Below, one piece after another: positions 58,313-64,000 of a stretch of DNA of 64,000 bases. The position numbers and the translations under genes were made by a program. The notes under the pieces are model-generated. The model was given only the letters and a program-made list of their open reading frames with translations. It was not told the DNA's origin and did no database searches. This stretch comes from Maritimibacter sp. REDSEA-S28_B5 (GTDB lineage Bacteria > Pseudomonadota > Alphaproteobacteria > Rhodobacterales > Rhodobacteraceae): NCBI GenBank assembly GCA_001626765.1, contig LUOO01000021.1:1-64000 (forward strand), given 5' to 3'. Position 1 is the stretch's first letter; every line of letters begins with the position of its first letter.

Positions 58313-59290
58313 ATGAACGATATGAGCACGCCGGTGGTGCGGGCGTCTGGCGCGTCTTTCGAGCGCCAGATGAACGGGCTTCTGCGCACGCGCTTCGACC
58401 TGAGGTCCGATGGCGCGCGCAGTTATGACGGTGAGATCCGCAAAACCTACGTGTCCCCGCATGTGCGGCTCGCCGATATCAGTTTCACCCCACATTCGAC
58501 CCGTTTGAAAGCGGGAAAATCGTCGCGGCAGGGCCGGTCGTTCCTTGTCTCGCATCAGATCGAGGGGCACGCCTGCGTCCGGCAGGGCGGGCGCGAAGCC
58601 GTGATCACGCCGAACCAGATTTTCTTCATCGACACGACGCAGCCGTTCGAAATCGAAACCGATGACATCAGGACACGGTCGATCTATCTCGACTCGCATT
58701 TCTGGCAGGAGATCTTTCCGGAGCGCGAGCTTTACACGGCCACCGCGCTCGAATGTGACCGCGGGATGGGGTATACCTGCAAGACCATGATCGACGAGAT
58801 GTTCGGCATGGAATGGGACATTCAGGACCGTCCCATGCAGCGGCTGGCCGGATGTCTGGCCAATCTGCTTGCCGTGTCCATGGTGACCAGCAAGCCGATT
58901 GATCCGGCTGTCATCGGATCGAACGAGCAGACGCTCCAACGCATTCACGAGGCGATCCTGCGCAACCTCGCCGACCCGGATCTCGATTGTGCGCGCATCG
59001 CGAGCGAGGTGGGGCTGTCGGTGCGGCAGGTCCACGCGGTGTTCAGCGGCACGGGATCGACGCTCATGCGCCACATCTGGAAGCGCCGCCTGTCGCGGAT
59101 CGCGTCCGATCTGGCCAATGCGAACCTGTCGCACAAACCGGTTTCGACCATCGCCTTCGAATGGGGGTTCAACGAGGCCGCGCATTTCTCGCGCCAGTTC
59201 AAGGCCGAGTTCGGGATGCCCCCGGCGAAATACCGGGAACATCACGTGTTTCAGGCCGGGCGGGCAGAGCGCGGCGGATCGCTGAACTAG
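58313..59290 (+). CDS. AraC-family transcriptional regulator
   Basis: The 325-residue protein has an N-terminal cupin-like sensing domain (about 20-190) of the AraC-binding-like type and a C-terminal AraC DNA-binding domain with two helix-turn-helix parts (CARIASEVGLSVRQVHAVF, then SHKPVSTIAFEWGFNEAAHF). It is divergent from the BKACE gene and convergent with the TRAP permease gene, so it may control either. The start at 58313 has GGGAGGAG upstream. Confidence 0.9.
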   Translation: MNDMSTPVVRASGASFERQMNGLLRTRFDLRSDGARSYDGEIRKTYVSPHVRLADISFTPHSTRLKAGKSSRQGRSFLVSHQIEGHACVRQGGREAVITPNQIFFIDTTQPFEIETDDIRTRSIYLDSHFWQEIFPERELYTATALECDRGMGYTCKTMIDEMFGMEWDIQDRPMQRLAGCLANLLAVSMVTSKPIDPAVIGSNEQTLQRIHEAILRNLADPDLDCARIASEVGLSVRQVHAVFSGTGSTLMRHIWKRRLSRIASDLANANLSHKPVSTIAFEWGFNEAAHFSRQFKAEFGMPPAKYREHHVFQAGRAERGGSLN

Positions 59291-59343
59291 GTCCCAACCG
59301 GTCCGATCCGGGCACATGCCCACGGTCTTGTTCCCTATGCAGC

Positions 59344-61188
59344 TCACATATGGCTCGGCAGCCAGAGCGCGAGAGCCGGAAAGGCGATCAGCGCACCGAC
59401 CTTGATCAGGTCGACGAGGACGAAAGGCGCGACGCCGCGATAGATCGTCGAGATGTGGACGTTCTTGGCGATGGACGAGAGCATGAAGATGTTCATGCCG
59501 AAGGGCGGCGTGATCATCCCCATCTCGACGCAGATCACCGTGACCACGCCCCACCAGATCGGGTCGAATCCCATCTGCGTGACGAGCGGCAGAAAGATCG
59601 GCACCGTGATCAACATCATCGCGTAGCTGTCCATCACCATGCCAAGCATGAGGTAGACAAGGACGAGCAGGGCGACGACACCATAGGGACCCATGTCCAT
59701 TCCCATGATCCAGCCCGACAGCATCGCCGGCACCTGGGTAAAGGCGATGAGGAACGAGAATGTCACCGCTCCGAAAATCAGCGTGTAGATGAGCGCTATT
59801 GTGGTGGTGGTTTCCGCCATGACGGTCCAGAGCTGCCCGCCTCCCAGACGCCCCCGAAAGAGCGCAAACAGGAACGCGCCCACCGCACCGACCGAGGCGG
59901 CCTCCGTATCCGTGACGATACCGGTGTAGATGCCGCCGATCACCGCGCCGAAGAGGACGACCGCCCCGATGCAGCCTTTCGCAGCGGCGAAGAGCGCCTT
60001 GGGGTCGATGGGCGATCCTTCCGGCGCAAGACCGGGGCGCAGCGTGAGCAACACCTTGATGGCGACGAGATAGAGCGCGATGGCCAGCGCGGCGGGGATC
60101 ATCGCGGCCACAAAGAGCCGGCCGATGGATTGCTCGGAGAGGAGCGCGAAAAGGATGAGCGCGGTCGAGGGGGGCACGAGGCTGCCCAAGGTGCCGCCCG
60201 CCGCGACGCTGCCGGTGGCGAGCGCCTGATCGTAGTTGCGGCTTTGCATCTCGGGCAGGGCCACCTTGCCAAAGGTGGCGGCGGTCGCCAGCGAAGATCC
60301 CGTGAGCGCGCCAAAGCCCGCGCAGCCCGCAATGGTCGCATGGGCCAGTGCCCCGCGCATCGGGCGCATCAGCTCGTTGGCGAAGCGGTAGATGTCTGCC
60401 GACAGTCCGGCCACCGAGGCAAAGCTGCCCATGAGCAGGAACAGCGGCAGGACCGCCAGCGTCTCGCTGGTGAAGAACTTGCCCGCCTCGCTGCCGACAA
60501 CCGTTCCGGCAGGACCGACCGCCAGCAGGATCGCGATGCCCAGGAACCCCACGATCCCCATGGACGCGGCGAGCGGAACGCCCAGCACCATGAGCCCCCA
60601 CATCACCGCAAAGAACACCAGTGCCGCGACACCAGCCTGCAATGACCGGAACCAGTCGTAGACCGGCAAGAGGTCGAGCGCATCGAAACAGACCAGCCCC
60701 GCGACGACGAGGATCGCGAGCGCCGGCAGGAACTCCAAGGGACGCCACCAGCCCCGGTCGGAGCGCATGATTCCGGCTCCCGCCTGAACTGCGTGTATGA
60801 TCTGGATCGGAACACAGAGCAGCAGAAGCGTGGACATGGCATAGTAGAAGGGCGCGATCTGCCAGCCCAGGATGATCGACGCTTGGTCGCGTTGGTCATA
60901 GGTCGCGGCGAGTTGAAAGACCTTAATCCCGACGAGCAGCAGGAACAGGGTCAGAAGCACCGTTCCCATGAGCGCCAGCGCCCGCGCTGCGTGACCGGGC
61001 AGGCGGGCGGTGACGAGATCGAGCGATATGTGCACCGCGCGCGCCGCGCCCGACGGCAGGCAGGCCGCGATCGCGACGCCGAGCGACAGGATCAGGATTT
61101 CGTTCAGGCCACGGATTGTCGTGGAAAAGATCGACCTCAGCCCGACGTCGAAAAGCGTCAGGAACGCGATCAGAACGATCATCACCAC
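59344..61188 (-). CDS. TRAP transporter permease, fused DctQ-DctM
   Basis: The 614-residue inner-membrane protein has the small DctQ subunit (about 1-160, four helices) fused to the large DctM subunit (about 180-614, LPLFLLMGSFASVAGLSADI and GTLGSLVPPSTALILF). TRAP systems import organic acids using the ion gradient and need a periplasmic DctP protein, which is not in this window. The frame begins at a GTG (61188), but coding continues upstream to a stop (61255-61257), two codons after an ATG at 61263, so the natural N-terminus is uncertain. Confidence 0.85.
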   Translation of the reverse strand: MVMIVLIAFLTLFDVGLRSIFSTTIRGLNEILILSLGVAIAACLPSGAARAVHISLDLVTARLPGHAARALALMGTVLLTLFLLLVGIKVFQLAATYDQRDQASIILGWQIAPFYYAMSTLLLLCVPIQIIHAVQAGAGIMRSDRGWWRPLEFLPALAILVVAGLVCFDALDLLPVYDWFRSLQAGVAALVFFAVMWGLMVLGVPLAASMGIVGFLGIAILLAVGPAGTVVGSEAGKFFTSETLAVLPLFLLMGSFASVAGLSADIYRFANELMRPMRGALAHATIAGCAGFGALTGSSLATAATFGKVALPEMQSRNYDQALATGSVAAGGTLGSLVPPSTALILFALLSEQSIGRLFVAAMIPAALAIALYLVAIKVLLTLRPGLAPEGSPIDPKALFAAAKGCIGAVVLFGAVIGGIYTGIVTDTEAASVGAVGAFLFALFRGRLGGGQLWTVMAETTTTIALIYTLIFGAVTFSFLIAFTQVPAMLSGWIMGMDMGPYGVVALLVLVYLMLGMVMDSYAMMLITVPIFLPLVTQMGFDPIWWGVVTVICVEMGMITPPFGMNIFMLSSIAKNVHISTIYRGVAPFVLVDLIKVGALIAFPALALWLPSHM

Positions 61189-61345
61189 ACCTGCCGCGGC
61201 AAGATAGCGGGTGCCTTGCTCTGCGTTCAGTGCGATGCGCCGCAGTGCTGTCGTCTACGGCATGACCGTTGCCACCCTGTGCTCTCCCTGCGGCATGTGT
61301 TTCAGTTGCGTTGTGTCCACGACCCTCTTCCTCCCATGATGGTGC

Positions 61346-61361
61346 CCGCCCCGAGGGGCGG
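61346..61361 (-). promoter_or_regulatory. Short hairpin after the alpha/beta hydrolase gene
   Basis: CCGCCCC (61346-61352) and GGGGCGG (61355-61361) form a 7-bp stem 2 nt after the hydrolase stop on the minus strand. No uridine run. It lies in the 175-nt spacer before the TRAP gene, which otherwise shows no recognisable feature. Confidence 0.4.
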
Positions 61362-61363
61362 AG

Positions 61364-62131
61364 TCAGGTCAGTTCGTTCAGTATGGCCGATGAAGCCTCG
61401 GGATAGTGCAGAAGCGGCAGATGCGCCGCACCGTCGATGGGGCGCAGGCGGGCGCCTGCGATGGCGGCGGCCAGCGCCTCGGACGCCGCGCGCGGGGCGG
61501 CCTTGTCCTCGGTCCCATAGGCCACGATGGTGGGGGCGGTTACTTGCGCGTCGGCCGCCCGGCAATCGGCATTGGCCAGCGCGTCGCTGGCGGCGGCGTA
61601 GCCCTCGTCCGACGCGCGGGCGAGGATGCGGGCCAACCCCTTGCCCTCGGGCGTGCTGCGGTCGGCTTGGGTCATCCATATATCCAGCACGCCATTGGCA
61701 ATCGCGGCAAGGCCGTCCGACCGGATTCTCGCCGCCCGGTCCCGCCACATCTGCGGATCAAGGCTCGCGACGTAACTGTCGAAAAGGGCGAGCCCCGTGA
61801 CGCGTGTCCCGGCCTCGGCGGCGACGAGTTGCGCCACGACGCCGCCCAGCGAACAGCCCGCCAGCGTGAAGTCGTCCACGCCGAGCTGATCCAGCATGTC
61901 CAGCACGTCCGACGCGAGCGTGTCGCAGCTGTAGGGGGTCCGGCCTTCCTCGCTCGCCCCATGGCCGCGGAACTCGGGGCAGATGACCCGGTGCGTGGCG
62001 CTGAACCTCGCCACCTGCGCGTCCCAGAGCGCGGCTTCGGTGCCCAGCGAATGAAGCAGCACCAAGACCGGGGCGTCGGGGTCGCCCGCGACGGTCGCGT
62101 GCAGGGTGTGGTCGTTTACGGTCAGGAACAT
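61364..62131 (-). CDS. Alpha/beta hydrolase, PcaD-like
   Basis: The 255-residue hydrolase is a second PcaD-like enzyme: LVLLHSLGTEAALWDAQ, nucleophile elbow AGCSLGGVVAQ (Ser94), and a C-terminal DGAAHLPLLHYPEA with the His. It lies 7 nt behind the FAD monooxygenase gene, so it probably acts on a product of that pathway, for example a ring-cleavage lactone or ester. It is similar in length and layout to the hydrolase at 48889. Confidence 0.85.
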   Translation of the reverse strand: MFLTVNDHTLHATVAGDPDAPVLVLLHSLGTEAALWDAQVARFSATHRVICPEFRGHGASEEGRTPYSCDTLASDVLDMLDQLGVDDFTLAGCSLGGVVAQLVAAEAGTRVTGLALFDSYVASLDPQMWRDRAARIRSDGLAAIANGVLDIWMTQADRSTPEGKGLARILARASDEGYAAASDALANADCRAADAQVTAPTIVAYGTEDKAAPRAASEALAAAIAGARLRPIDGAAHLPLLHYPEASSAILNELT

Positions 62132-62138
62132 CGGGTCC

Positions 62139-63260
62139 TCAATAGGGCTGGTTCAGTTGGGCGAGCGCCTCTTCCACGACCCGGATCTGGTCGATGGGCG
62201 AAGAGCCTGCCTTTTCCAGGCGGCCAAGCGTCAGGGATTTGTCCACGACAAAGGCGCAGCGGTCGAACCGCCGCTTCATGAAAGCGTCGAGCGCCTCTTT
62301 GGGTGTCGCGGCGGTGGCGGCACATTCGCCCAGCACCACGCCGTCCTCCATCGCCATACCGGCACCCGACGCGAGTTGCGGCGTCGTGGCATGGGCCGCG
62401 TCCCCGATCAGGACCACGCCGTCACGATACCACGGCGCGGGGCAGACAACGGTCTCGAGGGGACGGGCGACGATGTTGCTGTCGGGCGTCAGCCCCGCGC
62501 GCACATCGGCCACGATGCCCCCATAACCCTCCATGAGCCGTGCGAGCCGGTCCGACAGTTCGTCGTCGGGGATCCATTCGACGGTCTCCACCGGCTCCAG
62601 AAGGAACATATACATCTCGTCGGGCGATACCGGGTTCATCCCGATCTTCATCGGCCCGCCCAGGAAATAGGTGCGCCGGTCGATGCCCGGATGACGCGGG
62701 GCCATCAGACGCCAGCAGACCTGACCCACGTATTTCGGCCCCTCCACTTCGGGAAACAGCGCCTTGCGGGTGTCCGAGAATATGCCATCCGCCGCCACGA
62801 CAAGGTCATAAGTGGCCTGCCTCCCATCGGAAAAGTCGACCGTCTTCGGGCTGCCGTCCGACAGGGCCTCGACGGTCAGTCCAAGAGACACCTCGATCCC
62901 CTCGTCGCGCACGCGCTGGGCCAGAAGCCGATGCAGCGTCGGGCGCATGATACCACCCGCGCCGGGGATGCCATCGCCGCCAGAAGTGCGGCCCTCGATT
63001 TCGGCCAGCACGTTGCCCTCGGCATCGCAGGCGCGGATGTCGTCCGAGGTCCAGCCGGCCTTCAGCACGTCATCGAGAATGCCCAGGCGCTTCATCACCC
63101 GCAGGGTCGGCCCCGTTATGGTGATCCCGGCGCCCGACACGCCCCATTGGGCGTCCCGGTCGATGAGCCGGACCTTGACCCCGGCCTCGTTCAGCGACAG
63201 GGCCGCCGACATGCCCGCGATCCCGCCACCGATGATGAGCGCGCTACCGAAGGCGGCCAT
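62139..63260 (-). CDS. FAD-dependent aromatic monooxygenase (salicylate / 6-hydroxynicotinate hydroxylase type)
   Basis: The 373-residue flavoprotein has the FAD motif SALIIGGGIAGMSAALSLNE, the DG motif LVVAADGIFSDTRK and the GD motif VVLIGDAAHATTPQLASGAG. It belongs to the class A hydroxylases that add a hydroxyl to an aromatic ring, often with decarboxylation. It is coupled to the ring-cleavage dioxygenase gene by a TGATG overlap, suggesting hydroxylation just before ring opening. The ring is not identifiable from sequence. Confidence 0.88.
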   Translation of the reverse strand: MAAFGSALIIGGGIAGMSAALSLNEAGVKVRLIDRDAQWGVSGAGITITGPTLRVMKRLGILDDVLKAGWTSDDIRACDAEGNVLAEIEGRTSGGDGIPGAGGIMRPTLHRLLAQRVRDEGIEVSLGLTVEALSDGSPKTVDFSDGRQATYDLVVAADGIFSDTRKALFPEVEGPKYVGQVCWRLMAPRHPGIDRRTYFLGGPMKIGMNPVSPDEMYMFLLEPVETVEWIPDDELSDRLARLMEGYGGIVADVRAGLTPDSNIVARPLETVVCPAPWYRDGVVLIGDAAHATTPQLASGAGMAMEDGVVLGECAATAATPKEALDAFMKRRFDRCAFVVDKSLTLGRLEKAGSSPIDQIRVVEEALAQLNQPY

Positions 63261-64000
63261 CACGACACCCGGAATCGGCCGATGCCGATCCCCGTATACC
63301 AGTCGTTCACGGCCTTGTAGTAGGTCCGCTCGAACGCCGCGCCGTTCGCGGCCCCCATTGCCGCCATCCACATGCGGATTTCCTCACAACCGTTCCCTGC
63401 CGTATGGACGAAATCGGTGGCGTATCGGATCGTCGCGTCCACGTCGCCGCTTTCCATGTGGGACAAGAACGTCTCGTCGAACACTTCGTTCACCATCCCC
63501 ATCCGGGGCGTCGCGATGTCGTGGCTGATCCCGCCGGTGGCGAGGATCGCGACCCTTTCGACGCCGTCGTAATCCGCAATCGCCTGACCCAGGAACTTGC
63601 CCAGATTATAGCTCCTGCGCATGGTCGGCATCGGCGGTTGCACGCAGTTGATCAGCACCGGCACGATGGGCAGGTCCGGGTCCACGCCCGCCAGTTCGAG
63701 CGGCGTGAGCGAGCCGTGATCAAGCACCATTTCCATCGAGAAGGACGGGTCGAACTCGGCCTCAAGCGCGTTTTGCAGGAGGTAGGAGCCGAACGCCTGA
63801 TCGCCCGCAATGGTGCGCCGTTTGGCATGCAGCCAATGCTCGATCGGGCTTTCGTAACTTTCCGCGCAACCGATGCAGTAGGCCGGGAAGTTGTCGAGAA
63901 AGAAGTTGTGCAGGTGGTCGTTCGACAGAACGATCAGCGCGTCCGGCTTTCCGGCCATGAAATCGTCGCCCATCGCCTTGTAGGCCGCGAAGATTTCGTC
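63260..64000 (-). CDS. Class III extradiol ring-cleavage dioxygenase (LigB type), N-terminus beyond the window
   Basis: About 246 residues of a LigB-superfamily dioxygenase are present, reading in from the right edge (DEIFAAYKAMGDDFMAGKP). The metal-site segment ALIVLSNDHLHNFFLDNF and ATGGISHDIATPRMGMVNEV are typical of the protocatechuate 4,5-dioxygenase / gallate dioxygenase group, as is the C-terminal GCEEIRMWMAAMGAANG. It should open a catechol- or gallate-type ring. An ATG at 63973 is internal to the gene. Confidence 0.85.
   Translation of the reverse strand, partial: DEIFAAYKAMGDDFMAGKPDALIVLSNDHLHNFFLDNFPAYCIGCAESYESPIEHWLHAKRRTIAGDQAFGSYLLQNALEAEFDPSFSMEMVLDHGSLTPLELAGVDPDLPIVPVLINCVQPPMPTMRRSYNLGKFLGQAIADYDGVERVAILATGGISHDIATPRMGMVNEVFDETFLSHMESGDVDATIRYATDFVHTAGNGCEEIRMWMAAMGAANGAAFERTYYKAVNDWYTGIGIGRFRVS

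Noticed and set aside
58202..60748. An 848-codon minus-strand frame overlapping the TRAP permease and the AraC gene
   Set aside because: The overlapping DctQM and AraC proteins have clear family motifs; this frame has Arg/Gly/His-rich mirror composition.

Overview
This is a GC-rich, densely coded alphaproteobacterial chromosome segment, most probably from the Rhodobacteraceae (Roseobacter/Rhodobacter group). The signs are the rimP-nusA-rnpM-infB order, a Rhodobacter-type sorbitol/mannitol (smo/mtlK) locus, a DUF2793 tail-fibre gene behind a CtrA-type box, fused CysG, and a ligase-associated exonuclease/ligase pair. I see no rRNA, no complete tRNA, no CRISPR array and no insertion sequence.

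Layout. 1-29400 is mostly housekeeping: the radC tail; an envelope pair (OmpA-tailed PstS-like protein and an anchored acidic protein) behind secA; a parvulin isomerase, argJ and mutT; the rimP-nusA-rnpM-infB operon on the minus strand behind a structured, terminator-bearing leader; a DNA exonuclease/ATP-dependent ligase pair; a methyltransferase and proline iminopeptidase; ubiG; tex; a small Tudor-like protein with topoisomerase IB; a Tat-exported CpdB-type nucleotidase; a TrpD2-like protein; cysG; and aroQ-aroE. 29493-30470 is an orphan DUF2793 tail-fibre gene with a CtrA-type site, followed by a TetR regulator.

31371-41103 is a polyol locus on the minus strand: SorC regulator, then binding protein, two permeases, ATPase, sorbitol dehydrogenase, mannitol dehydrogenase, HAD phosphatase and FGGY kinase. 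The first permease gene (smoF) is broken by a 149-nt unrelated block that stops the frame and shifts it. 41248-43601 is a LacI regulator translationally coupled to xylA. It is followed by a large PLP basic-amino-acid decarboxylase and a three-gene copper module (small Cys/His protein, YcnI-PCuAC fusion, Sco).

48353-64000 is an accessory catabolic island. It holds a DUF3237 protein, two PcaD-like hydrolases, LysR and AraC regulators, a carotenoid/stilbene-cleaving oxygenase, a five-gene operon joining an NMT1-type ABC importer to an MmgE/PrpD protein, a BKACE enzyme, a fused DctQM TRAP permease, an FAD monooxygenase and a class III (LigB-type) ring-cleavage dioxygenase running off the right edge. 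A 15-bp identical motif inside a longer similar stretch lies in two divergent promoter regions (49725 and 52230) and suggests that one regulator, probably the LysR protein, controls both. The parts resemble uptake, hydroxylation, ring cleavage and hydrolysis of a plant- or lignin-derived aromatic compound. The substrate cannot be read from sequence, and the combination matches no pathway I know by name.
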